Shown: positions 1 to 5,707, numbered from the stretch's first letter. The stretch: DNA of 5,707 nucleotides from DUMC01 sp035362115 (GCA_035362115.1 DAOSDD010000261.1:1-5707), one strand, 5' to 3'. Notes: generated by a model from the sequence alone, not told the origin. Numbers and translations are program-made.

Positions 1-399
1 GCGGCGTAACGTCAGCTCCTGGTAAATATTTCTTCACTTTTAAAAAATGCACCCTTTAGTTCATGCAGCATTGGCAAAGTCGTGTGAGATTTCAAATAAA
101 TATTCAAATAAATAGTAGTATAGTCATTCCAGGTACAGTAAAAGTAAATTTGAAAAAACACAAAATAATTTTCTTCCAATCAGCTAAAGCTAATCAAAAA
201 AGAAATCCTGTAAATTTCTTTACAGGATTTCTTTTTTACATTTCTATTATTGGTGGGAAGTATTGCTTTGATCAACAATTCTGTTTATATCTGATAAAAT
301 ATTTATTTGCACTAGTGAAGGTGTATTTATTTTTTGTTACACCACATTGCAGCATATAAATTCTTAAGGCACCCTTTAACAACTGTTTGTAAATTAAGT
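1..399. other. Left intergenic region without a convincing gene
   Basis: Bases 3-59 read open on the plus strand from the window edge to a TAG and would encode an 18-residue tail (starting GVTSAPGKYFF). This could be the end of a convergent gene outside the window, but the piece is too short to recognise. An open frame from 63 runs straight through the terminator at 196-237 and has no ribosome binding site, so I do not call it. Between that terminator and the stop codon at 400 there is AT-rich sequence with one small hairpin (GGTGTA at 320-325, TACACC at 338-343) that lacks a T-run. This part is probably the 3' untranslated region of the minus-strand secreted-protein gene. Confidence 0.5.
196..237. 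terminator. Strong bidirectional intrinsic terminator
   Basis: A perfect 13-bp stem is formed by GAAATCCTGTAAA (202-214) and TTTACAGGATTTC (219-231), with a TTTC loop. Six A's (196-201) lie on one side and six T's (232-237) on the other, so each strand reads as a stem followed by a T-run. On the minus strand it lies about 160 bases past the stop codon of the secreted lectin-like protein and is the first good terminator for that transcript. Its symmetry would also serve a convergent plus-strand gene from the left, if one exists. Confidence 0.9.
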
Positions 400-2112
400 T
401 TACTTGAGTGTAGCGGCCTGCAGGCTTATATTACTGATATTATTACCTTTAAAACTTTTTACAGTATATCTTACAGTAAGTTTTTCACCTTCAGATTTCG
501 CCTTGTATCTTATTGTAACTACTTTACACGCAATGCCCGAATCTGAAACTATATCAACAGTATATGGAGCTGCACTTCCATCACTTAGTACTGCTTCTAA
601 TTTCCCTGTGGCATCCCATGCTGCTACATATACTCTTAATGTCTTTTCGTTTGTATCTGCAGGTACTGCAAATTGGAAACCACTGCTCACATTAGACATA
701 TAAATGGCTGATGCAATATTTGCAGCTTGAGATGTTGGAGTTCCACCGTTCCATGAAAACTTAACCGGATTATTTGAAACCCACGAAAGAGTTCCTGTTC
801 CTATCTGGGTATAATTGGTGATATCGGGTTTGGATTTGGTAGTTACTTTTCGGTTATACCCCGTAACCCCGGTATTTCCCCAATGCACCCAATCTACTTT
901 ACCTTCATTGCTTAAATTTACACTATCGGGTGCTTTCGCTATTACACCTTCTAAAACTCCTTCCGGTTCAACCAGTTCAACTATTTCTACTTTATCTACA
1001 GTTATATGCTTGTCTGATGCACTTTTATTTTTTGCACCTGTTACTCTAACTTTAAGTGTATGTTCCCCATCTTTTAATATCGGACTGGTATATATCAACA
1101 CATTATCCGACCTCTCTGCTGCATAGTAATCAACAATAACCTCATCTCCATCATCAATAGATACAGCTGCTATTCCATGTGACGGATCCTTTGCTCCATA
1201 TAATTTGATCTGATTACCAGTAAATTTAACCCGGAAGAAATCATCAGTGCTATTTGACCAGTGATTATCATTCATGAAAGCGCCTGTTTGTGCCGCATAT
1301 TTCCAGTCGCCAATATATTGGAATTGCCCGTTTGCAGTACCAGTTACATTATCATTAACACTTATAATCTTCTCAATCTTTCCGTCATAGTCCTCATCTT
1401 CATCTTCATCTTCATCTTCATCTTCATCTTCATCATGGTCATCTTTTTCGTCTTTATCAATTTCATATTTGTCTCTTAAAATTCTGGTTATTAAGCTGAT
1501 TGGGACGCACCTGCCATTATTATTTGCCCAACCATATTTGCTTAAATCCAGCTTGTCACCATTGACTTTAATTTCTCCGTTATCCAGATTAATTGTTATT
1601 GTGGTCTTATCTTTCTCTATAGTTAGAGTTTTGTTTTTCTCATCCCATTCAAGTTCAGCACCGGATGCTTTTATTATAGGACGTGTTGGGATAAGAAATC
1701 TTCCGCATTTGATTACAGCCGGAGCTTTATCTTTTTTAGCATTGCCGGACTGCAAAATACCTCCTCTATCTTTCTTTAGTTTTTCAATTTCATTATGTAA
1801 TTCCCTAACCTCTTTTTCTAATTGCTTAATCTTGCCTTCCAATTCTTTCAATTCTTTCTCTTTAGATACTTTGCTCTTTTCCTGTAACTTTTCCTTCACT
1901 TTATCCATATACTTCTGAATTTCTTTTTCTCTTTCATTTTTTCGCTGTCTTAGTTGCTCCTGTACTTGCTCAACTTTCAGTGTGTTATTCCTGTTATTAA
2001 CAGTTAGTTTACCAGGTTTCTTCCAGCTGTCTGCAAATGCAACAGTAATACCGGAAGTTAAAACAAGAGTCATAATTAAAACAACACTTATAGTTTTTAA
2101 TAGCTTTTTCAT
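400..2112 (-). CDS. Secreted multidomain protein with coiled coil, Cu-amine-oxidase-N-like domain and lectin-like C-terminus
   Basis: This is a 570-residue exported protein of unknown role, probably a surface or matrix carbohydrate-binding factor. Residues 1-28 form a signal peptide (lysines, hydrophobic core, cleavage after AFA). Residues about 46-115 are a highly charged Lys/Glu coiled coil. Residues about 131-212 match the copper amine oxidase N-terminal-like fold, with the paired GRFLIPTRPI and GRCVPISL motifs. That fold is a common clostridial surface module and does not imply oxidase activity; C136 and C202 might form a disulfide. Residues 218-243 are an Asp/Glu tract. Residues about 246-379 look like a beta-sandwich carbohydrate-binding domain (NDNHWSN, KLYGAKDPSHGIAAVSID, HTLKVRVTGAKN). 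Residues about 388-569 form a second beta-rich domain (VDWVHWGNTG, FSWNGGTPT, LSDGSA, final LQAATL) seen at the ends of extracellular carbohydrate-active proteins. No catalytic domain is visible. The ATG at 2112 has GGAGG 9 bases upstream. The gene lies 231 bases downstream of rsgI on the same strand. Domain assignments are from memory of the families. Confidence 0.85.
   Translation of the reverse strand: MKKLLKTISVVLIMTLVLTSGITVAFADSWKKPGKLTVNNRNNTLKVEQVQEQLRQRKNEREKEIQKYMDKVKEKLQEKSKVSKEKELKELEGKIKQLEKEVRELHNEIEKLKKDRGGILQSGNAKKDKAPAVIKCGRFLIPTRPIIKASGAELEWDEKNKTLTIEKDKTTITINLDNGEIKVNGDKLDLSKYGWANNNGRCVPISLITRILRDKYEIDKDEKDDHDEDEDEDEDEDEDEDYDGKIEKIISVNDNVTGTANGQFQYIGDWKYAAQTGAFMNDNHWSNSTDDFFRVKFTGNQIKLYGAKDPSHGIAAVSIDDGDEVIVDYYAAERSDNVLIYTSPILKDGEHTLKVRVTGAKNKSASDKHITVDKVEIVELVEPEGVLEGVIAKAPDSVNLSNEGKVDWVHWGNTGVTGYNRKVTTKSKPDITNYTQIGTGTLSWVSNNPVKFSWNGGTPTSQAANIASAIYMSNVSSGFQFAVPADTNEKTLRVYVAAWDATGKLEAVLSDGSAAPYTVDIVSDSGIACKVVTIRYKAKSEGEKLTVRYTVKSFKGNNISNISLQAATLK
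1394..1434. repeat. Pure hexanucleotide repeat (TCATCT)n in the acidic tract
   Basis: Six perfect copies of TCATCT (1394-1429) are followed by a partial seventh. Read on the coding minus strand, they give the alternating Asp-Glu run at about residues 227-240 of the secreted protein. Because the unit is six bases, gain or loss of a copy changes the protein by two residues without shifting the frame. The tract is therefore a candidate for length variation between strains. Confidence 0.9.
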
Positions 2113-2343
2113 AATTAAAAGCCTCCTCTCCCTTTCTTTATAATTATTCGTAATTGTCTTATAACTTTCCAGGGTATTTCCAACTTGTAATATTATTGTA
2201 AAAATGCCATGTACATTTGTAATTTCTCACATCTAAGTAAGAAGCCGTTTCCGTTTCAGGTTGGGTAGCGTTTTCGAAAGCTTTAATTCATTATTATTGT
2301 TTCTCAATATTCCAGCCGCTATTTTCCCTTGTTCTTTACATTA
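2113..2343 (-). other. Spacer between rsgI and the secreted-protein gene
   Basis: This 231-base stretch between two same-strand genes has no convincing intrinsic terminator. The best stem is only about 5 bp (AAATG/CATTT near 2200-2220) and lacks a proper T-run, so read-through from rsgI is plausible. GGAGG at 2122-2126 is the ribosome binding site of the downstream gene. I found no good sigma-A promoter. The more GC-rich part at about 2243-2282 (containing TTCGAA and the near-repeat of CCGTTT) does not match any riboswitch I can recall. Confidence 0.5.
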
Positions 2344-3885
2344 TTATTTTTTTCTTATATTCTTTTTACCTTGGTTGCCTTGACTATTTCCTTTACTCTC
2401 GCCCTTATCTTTACTTTCGCCCTTATCTATACTCTCGCCCTTCTCTTTGCTATTGGCCTTATCTTTGTTATTGCCATTATCTTTGCTATTGCCCTTATCA
2501 CTATTACCTTTATCACTATTGCTTTTACCTTTATCCTTTTTCGTATTATTATCTATTTCATCATATACAATTTCCTCATCAAATATCTCATTATCAATAC
2601 TATATATATTATTAATACTATCTATATCATCTATACCATTTATATCATTTATATCTTCACCAATATCTTCATCCATATCTTCATCTTCACCATCTATATC
2701 TTCTTTGACACCCTTATCCATATCTTTATCATCCTCAGTCTCATCAATATTTTCATTTTTCCCATTGCTTTCTTTTTTATTTTTGCTATTACCGTTACCG
2801 TCATTAAGGTTATCTTTGCTTTTATTTACACTGCTATTTCCACTACTGCCTTTTCCTTTATTATTCTTTGCATCATTGCCTCTGTCCGTTCCTTTATCAT
2901 TTTTATACTCATAGTTCTTCCCCTTTGCATTCTCCTGACCCTTTCCCTCTGCCTTTTCCTTCACTTTCCCATTATCCTTACCATTATCCTTACCATTACC
3001 CTTACCATTACCCTTACCCTTATCATCCGTCTCTTTCTCTTCTTCAACCTTCAATGCATCTTCCTTTTCTTGCTTCCCTAATTCTTTTTCTTGTTCCTTC
3101 CCTATCTTTTGCTGGATTCTCTGCATCTTATTTTCAAATATCTCTTCATTCTTTTTTTCAATAACTGATTTCATTATTTCCCGTACCGGCGCCTCTTTCC
3201 AATCCTCATATACAATTTCCGGCTCGCTCTCCTTCATTTTTTCGAGTAAAAGATATTTCCCCGAAGATATTCCCAGATTTTTTGCATCATCATGTTTTTT
3301 TACTTCTACATTTTCTATATAGATGCTTGTATCGATTTCAGATACGTTAATCTCCTTACCTACGGCTTCTTCTATATCTTTCTCAATTATTCCGAATTTC
3401 TTAATATCCTTGCTGGAAATAGTCAACAATAGCATATTGCTATATTCTGGTTTAATGTACCCCTCTTCAACCGCACTTTTAATTATATTCCCGATACCAT
3501 CCCTGACTTTTTTATTCCTATACTGTTTTAAAGATATAAGCTTTTTACCATCATCATTAATTCCTTCAATATTTATTATCCGGTCGAATATATTGGCTGT
3601 AATTTCCACACTGGGATTTATATCTACACTAACATATGTATATGGCATGCCATAACTGTAAACGCCATAAGTCAAACCAAAAATAATTGCAAATACAGCA
3701 GCGATAGATACTATCTTCCTTATAATACTGGTATTGCCCAGTGTTTCTTTGGAAAATCCATTATATTGATTTAGATTAATCTCATATCCCACTTGAAAAT
3801 TATTATTCTTAACCTTTTCAAATTCTCCATCAGTTTTCAAAATAATTGCATGTTTTCCTGCAATCTCTACTACCAGACCTTTCAT
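2344..3885 (-). CDS. rsgI: Membrane anti-sigma-I factor RsgI with a long disordered extracytoplasmic tail
   Basis: RsgI binds and inhibits SigI on the cytoplasmic side and transmits a signal from outside the cell. Residues 1-50 form the RsgI N-terminal sigma-binding domain (MKGLVVEIAGKHAIILKTDG). Residues about 55-78 are a single membrane helix. The extracytoplasmic domain at about 80-220 carries YVSVDINPSVE at 84-94. The N90-P91 bond corresponds to the autocleavage site reported for this family, and LGISSGKYLLLEKM (204-217) is also typical. Residues about 225-285 are helical and charged. From about 286 to 513 the sequence is low-complexity: a Lys/Gly/Asn-rich part, an acidic Asp/Ile-rich block at 380-445, then Lys/Ser/Gly/Asn repeats. 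No globular sugar-binding module is present. I chose the ATG at 3885 because it gives the family's usual MKG start; an AAAGGA lies 12 bases upstream, which is rather far. Upstream in-frame alternatives are an ATG at 3897, directly abutting that AAAGGA, and a GTG at 3921. sigI lies 136 bases upstream. Confidence 0.93.
   Translation of the reverse strand: MKGLVVEIAGKHAIILKTDGEFEKVKNNNFQVGYEINLNQYNGFSKETLGNTSIIRKIVSIAAVFAIIFGLTYGVYSYGMPYTYVSVDINPSVEITANIFDRIINIEGINDDGKKLISLKQYRNKKVRDGIGNIIKSAVEEGYIKPEYSNMLLLTISSKDIKKFGIIEKDIEEAVGKEINVSEIDTSIYIENVEVKKHDDAKNLGISSGKYLLLEKMKESEPEIVYEDWKEAPVREIMKSVIEKKNEEIFENKMQRIQQKIGKEQEKELGKQEKEDALKVEEEKETDDKGKGNGKGNGKDNGKDNGKVKEKAEGKGQENAKGKNYEYKNDKGTDRGNDAKNNKGKGSSGNSSVNKSKDNLNDGNGNSKNKKESNGKNENIDETEDDKDMDKGVKEDIDGEDEDMDEDIGEDINDINGIDDIDSINNIYSIDNEIFDEEIVYDEIDNNTKKDKGKSNSDKGNSDKGNSKDNGNNKDKANSKEKGESIDKGESKDKGESKGNSQGNQGKKNIRKK
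2393..2500. repeat. rsgI: Six tandem 18-bp units near the 3' end of rsgI
   Basis: Units begin at 2393, 2411, 2429, 2447, 2465 and 2483 and follow the pattern TTACTCTCGCCCTTATCT with a few substitutions each. The three units at 2393-2446 are the most alike. On the minus strand they encode a six-residue repeat of the DKGESK/DNGNNK type close to the RsgI C-terminus. The period is a multiple of three, so unit number can change without a frameshift. Confidence 0.85.
2551..2748 (-). other. rsgI: Acidic low-complexity block of RsgI
   Basis: This part of rsgI encodes residues 380-445, which are dominated by Asp, Glu, Ile and Asn (for example EDIDGEDEDMDEDI, then DINDINGIDDIDSINN). It sits between two lysine-rich segments, giving the extracytoplasmic tail a plus/minus/plus charge layout. 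The block has no standard fold that I recognise. It does not keep the spacing of an EF-hand or dockerin calcium loop, although so many acidic residues could bind cations loosely. Confidence 0.7.
2969..3016. repeat. rsgI: Four tandem 12-bp units in rsgI
   Basis: Two copies of CCATTATCCTTA (2969-2992) are followed by two copies of CCATTACCCTTA (2993-3016). On the minus strand they encode the KGNG/KDNG tetrapeptide repeats at about residues 290-305, where the disordered tail starts. The within-pair identity suggests recent duplication by slippage. Confidence 0.9.
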
Positions 3886-3897
3886 AACAACTATCAT

Positions 3898-3903
3898 TCC
3901 TTT
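3898..3903 (-). promoter_or_regulatory. rsgI: Ribosome binding site of rsgI, possibly occluded
   Basis: AAAGGA on the minus strand is the only SD-like sequence near the start. It is 12 bases from the chosen ATG (3885) and directly abuts an in-frame ATG at 3895-3897. Just upstream, CCTTT can pair with AAAGG of this site, or its flanks can instead form the TGTGC/GCACA hairpin. This suggests modest or regulated translation of rsgI relative to sigI. The structure call is by eye. Confidence 0.5.
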
Positions 3904-3953
3904 CGCTGTGCTAAAAGGCACAAAATACCAATAAAAGCGTACACACTTTGTAA

Positions 3954-4009
3954 TAACTCTTTCAAGCTATCATATGCCGGATTCTATCTTGTCTTGCTAT
4001 AAAGAGTTA
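3954..4009 (-). other. Long imperfect hairpin in the sigI-rsgI spacer
   Basis: TAACTCTTT (3954-3962) pairs with AAAGAGTTA (4001-4009), and CAAG (3963-3966) with CTTG (3993-3996). The result is a 13-bp helix with a 4-base bulge and a 26-base loop. On the minus-strand transcript it lies just past the sigI stop codon. It is not followed by a T-run, so it is not a normal intrinsic terminator. It could protect or process the message, or reduce rsgI expression relative to sigI. Confidence 0.5.
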
Positions 4010-4021
4010 GTATTAATCTTA

Positions 4022-4738
4022 TTAAGGTATGTAATCCCTTACATACTCTCTTATGTAATGATAGTCTCCTGTAATTACAGTGACTATAGCTATTATATAT
4101 TTTCGAAGTCTCTCAATTTTTTTCCGGGATACTTTTAAAGTCTTTTCTATTTCTGCAATAGGTATATATTTTTTAGTTTTAATAACTTCTATAAGTTCCG
4201 GTTTTGAAATAATAAATTTTACTATATTCCTGCATGTCTCGCGTGTATCCGAATGCTTTGGAGATGCCATAACCAAATCATTAAATGTAATATCCCATTT
4301 TAGCAGTTCCTTCTTAAGCTCCTCTATTTCTAGTCTTCTATACTCACTGATCTCTTCATTATTATATTTTTCAATGGCTTCCTCAGTGCTTAAATCTACT
4401 TCTTCTCCACTTTCTTCAATAAAATATTCATTCAGAGATATTACATTCATATGTTTTTTTTCTTTTCTATAAAAATCTATTAATCGTCTTCTAATTACTC
4501 CCTGGGCAAAGGAAAGAAAATTCCCTTTAGACGAATCAAAAGATTTAATGCTTTCAACGAAAGCAATAAGAGCTATACTCAATTCATCACTACTTCCATA
4601 TGTTACATATTTTCCGGTGAACTTTTCAGTACATGATGCAATAAAAGGCTTGTATTCTTCTACAAACCTATTAATCTCTTCATCATTATCCTTTCCCTTT
4701 ATATCTTCTACTCTTTCATTAATCGAAGCATACTTCAT
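4022..4738 (-). CDS. sigI: RNA polymerase sigma factor SigI
   Basis: This is the alternative sigma factor of the sigma-I family. It directs RNA polymerase to stress, cell-wall or polysaccharide-utilisation promoters and is sequestered by its partner RsgI. The 238-residue length is normal for the family. Region 2 spans about residues 20-95, with the characteristic DELSIALIAFVESI (51-64), FDSSKGNFLSFA (67-78) and VIRRRLIDFYRKEK (81-94), where the core-binding and -10 recognition surfaces lie. An acidic linker follows at about 105-140. The SigI-type C-terminal domain includes MASPKHSDTRETC (157-169) and a helix-turn-helix-like IAEIEKTLKVSRKKIERLRK (194-213). The ATG at 4738 has GGAGG 7 bases upstream, a strong ribosome binding site. 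rsgI follows in the same direction, confirming the pair. I found no CGAA-type sigma-I -10 element upstream, so autoregulation is not evident. In cellulolytic clostridia several sigI paralogues occur; which one this is cannot be told. Confidence 0.96.
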   Translation of the reverse strand: MKYASINERVEDIKGKDNDEEINRFVEEYKPFIASCTEKFTGKYVTYGSSDELSIALIAFVESIKSFDSSKGNFLSFAQGVIRRRLIDFYRKEKKHMNVISLNEYFIEESGEEVDLSTEEAIEKYNNEEISEYRRLEIEELKKELLKWDITFNDLVMASPKHSDTRETCRNIVKFIISKPELIEVIKTKKYIPIAEIEKTLKVSRKKIERLRKYIIAIVTVITGDYHYIREYVRDYIP

Positions 4739-4769
4739 TATTTTGCCTCCGGAATATGTATTACCTTGA

Positions 4770-4786
4770 GTTTTATTAAATAAAAC
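4770..4786. repeat. Perfect palindrome in the sigI leader
   Basis: GTTTTATTAAATAAAAC is an 8-bp inverted repeat around one central base. It lies between the candidate promoter and the sigI ribosome binding site, about 20 bases before the GGAGG. It could be an operator or a weak leader hairpin. In such AT-rich DNA it may also be chance. Confidence 0.4.
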
Positions 4787-4800
4787 CGGATACAGAAATA

Positions 4801-4809
4801 ATTATATCA
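4801..4809 (-). promoter_or_regulatory. sigI: Candidate extended -10 promoter for sigI
   Basis: On the minus strand the sequence reads TGATATAAT, a perfect TATAAT with the TG of an extended -10. Its 3' end is 62 bases before the sigI ATG, leaving a leader of roughly 55 bases. At 17-19 bases upstream there is only AT-rich sequence with no good -35, which extended -10 promoters can tolerate. This would make sigI basal transcription dependent on the housekeeping sigma factor. Confidence 0.5.
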
Positions 4810-4855
4810 TTAGAATAATGGATATTTATATATATTTTTTGTTACAAAATAAGAC

Positions 4856-4909
4856 TTGCTTTGCTTACTACCTCAGAATAGTAGCTTGCTTATAACTCAG
4901 AAATCAGAG
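4856..4909. repeat. Imperfect direct repeats and inverted repeat upstream of the sigI promoter
   Basis: TTGCTTA followed by an ACTCAGAA-like word occurs at 4861-4878 and again at 4886-4903, offset 25 bases with one indel. A further TTGCT is at 4856. Overlapping the first copy, TACTA (4866-4870) and TAGTA (4879-4883) form an inverted repeat that extends to flanking GC with a one-base bulge. The position, just upstream of the candidate sigI promoter and downstream of the fucI terminator, suits a regulator-binding site. No known operator is recognised. Confidence 0.4.
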
Positions 4910-4945
4910 CATTTTTATATAGAACTCTGCATATTGCTATACAAC

Positions 4946-4976
4946 AAAAAATCCGGGGTAATGTAAAATCCCCGGA
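4946..4976 (-). terminator. Intrinsic terminator after fucI
   Basis: TCCGGGG (4952-4958) and CCCCGGA (4970-4976) form a GC-rich 7-bp stem with an 11-base loop. On the minus strand it is followed by six T's (4951-4946). It lies about 155 bases past the fucI stop codon and separates that transcript from sigI. The plus-strand side lacks a T-run, so it acts on the minus strand. Confidence 0.9.
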
Positions 4977-5130
4977 TAAATTGCTTTTGAATAATTATTA
5001 TTTATTATTAACTATAGTTTTGTACTTTTTGTTGAAGGTCTCAAATCAGCTACTTTCATGTTTAGACATAATTGGCTTAAATCAGGTTTTATAATAAAAA
5101 TGCAAAACTTCAGTATTAGTTTAATTTGAA
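4977..5130 (-). other. Probable 3' untranslated region of fucI
   Basis: AT-rich sequence lies between the fucI stop codon and its terminator. It has no ORF with a ribosome binding site. A 10-bp palindrome, AACTATAGTT, is at 5010-5019, and a weak GTTTT/AAAAC stem lies at about 5084-5108. I see no recognised element. Confidence 0.4.
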
Positions 5131-5707
5131 TTATTTTTTTCCATATAGAGGTCCAAAATTCATACATGCTCTATAATCTGCTCCCTCAAGGTCATTAGTT
5201 CCGAAAGCTGACCATGTACTTGGCCTGAATATCCTATCTTTAGAGACATTGTGCATACATACAGGGATTCTCAACATAGAAGCCAGAGTAATAAGTTCTG
5301 CGCCTATATGTCCATAGCTGAATGCTCCATGGTTTGCACCCCAGTTAGCCATCACTGAGTAAACATCCAAAAATGGTCCGTTCCCTGTTAGTATTGGAGC
5401 AAACCAGGTTGTAGGCCATGTTGGATCTGTTCGGTTATCAAGTATTTCATGCATCTTTTCAGGCAGATCAACAGAATAGCCTTCTGCAATCTGGAGTACA
5501 GGCCCAAGACCTTTAATTGAATTCACTCTTGACATGGTTATAGGCATACCACCCTTTGTAAGGAAATCAGATGAAAATCCTCCACCCCTGAAATATCCAA
5601 CACTTGCAGGACGCCACAATGTAGCATCCAGACATTTTGCAGCCTCCTCCGGAGTAATTTCCCAAAAAGGTTTCATGGCAGGTTTCCCATCTTTAGTTTG
5701 TTCTCCG
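5131..5707 (-). CDS. fucI: L-fucose isomerase, C-terminal part (5' end outside window)
   Basis: FucI interconverts L-fucose and L-fuculose (and D-arabinose and D-ribulose) in the cytoplasm, using Mn2+, as the first step of fucose catabolism. The reading frame is open to the window edge, so the Met at 5676 is internal and 191 residues are visible of roughly 590 usual for the family. The fragment closely resembles E. coli FucI in GYFRGGGFSSDFLTKGGMP, KGLGPVLQIAEGY, NWGANHGAFSYGHIGAELIT, LRIPVCMHNV and the terminal DYRACMNFGPLY. The His of GANHG (codon 5329-5331) corresponds by its distance from the C-terminus to the metal-ligand His528 of the E. coli enzyme. The Glu and Asp ligands would be upstream, outside the window. 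The fragment looks intact, with no frameshift. Any fucose operon would extend to the right. The terminator at 4946-4976 separates it from sigI. Confidence 0.96.
   Translation of the reverse strand, partial: GEQTKDGKPAMKPFWEITPEEAAKCLDATLWRPASVGYFRGGGFSSDFLTKGGMPITMSRVNSIKGLGPVLQIAEGYSVDLPEKMHEILDNRTDPTWPTTWFAPILTGNGPFLDVYSVMANWGANHGAFSYGHIGAELITLASMLRIPVCMHNVSKDRIFRPSTWSAFGTNDLEGADYRACMNFGPLYGKK

Noticed and set aside
63..359. Plus-strand ORF of 98 codons at the left edge
   Set aside because: It runs through the strong terminator at 196-237, has no ribosome binding site, and its product resembles nothing I know.
49..378. GCACCCTTTA at 49-58 and 369-378, with TGCAGCAT near each (64-71 and 348-355), suggesting insertion-element ends
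   Set aside because: The two words occur in swapped order, they are short, and no transposase or target duplication is visible. Chance is sufficient.
1469..1918. Plus-strand ORF of 149 codons rich in Ser, Leu and Phe
   Set aside because: It lies opposite the coiled-coil and Cu-amine-oxidase-N-like coding sequence and is explained by that codon composition.
2147..2175. Possible sigma-I promoter (ACCC at 2172-2175, CGAA at 2147-2150, minus strand) before the secreted-protein gene
   Set aside because: The 21-base gap between the two words is longer than I would expect for sigma-I promoters, and the -35 has only three C's. Transcript mapping or a SigI regulon comparison would decide it.
2243..2282. 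More GC-rich patch after rsgI, considered as a riboswitch or terminator
   Set aside because: No stable stem with a T-run and no match to remembered riboswitch cores such as cyclic-di-GMP or cyclic-di-AMP.
2551..2748. Dockerin or EF-hand calcium motif in the acidic block of RsgI
   Set aside because: Asp residues are frequent, but the 12-residue loop spacing and the paired-helix pattern are absent; it reads as low complexity.
2329..3081. Long plus-strand ORF coding for an Ile/Phe/Leu-rich, membrane-like protein
   Set aside because: It is the antisense shadow of the Lys/Asp/Asn-rich low-complexity tail of rsgI, whose coding strand is purine-rich. It has no ribosome binding site and no recognisable membrane family.

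Overview
The window is AT-rich Gram-positive DNA, most likely from a clostridium of the cellulolytic Acetivibrio/Ruminiclostridium type. The basis is low-GC codon use, strong GGAGG ribosome binding sites, and a sigI-rsgI pair of the kind known from Bacillus subtilis and multiplied in biomass-degrading clostridia. The genus assignment is inference; there is no rRNA or marker gene.

All recognisable genes lie on the minus strand, so the order of transcription runs from right to left. At the right edge is the 3' part of an L-fucose isomerase gene (fucI; 191 codons visible, 5' end outside the window). It is closed by a clear intrinsic terminator at 4946-4976. A 392-base spacer follows, carrying small repeats, a palindrome and a candidate extended -10 promoter. 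Next come sigI (sigma-I, 238 aa), a 136-base spacer with a long hairpin, rsgI (membrane anti-sigma-I factor, 513 aa from the start chosen here), a 231-base spacer with no convincing terminator, and a secreted 570-residue protein. That last protein combines a coiled coil, a copper-amine-oxidase-N-like domain, an Asp/Glu tract and two beta-sandwich, carbohydrate-binding-like domains. A strong bidirectional terminator at 196-237 closes the block. The leftmost 195 bases hold no convincing gene.

The likely logic is as follows. SigI is held at the membrane by the cytoplasmic N-terminus of RsgI. A signal outside the cell acts on RsgI's extracytoplasmic part, which contains the conserved Asn-Pro autocleavage motif, and releases SigI after proteolysis. 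Clostridial RsgI proteins often end in a recognisable polysaccharide-binding module. This one ends in about 230 residues of charged, repetitive, presumably disordered sequence, more like B. subtilis RsgI, which senses cell-wall state. The lectin-like modules are instead on the separate secreted protein encoded just downstream. A cassette in which the ligand-binding part is a separate exported protein is the most interesting hypothesis here, but it is untested. Proposed regulation rests on sequence patterns only.
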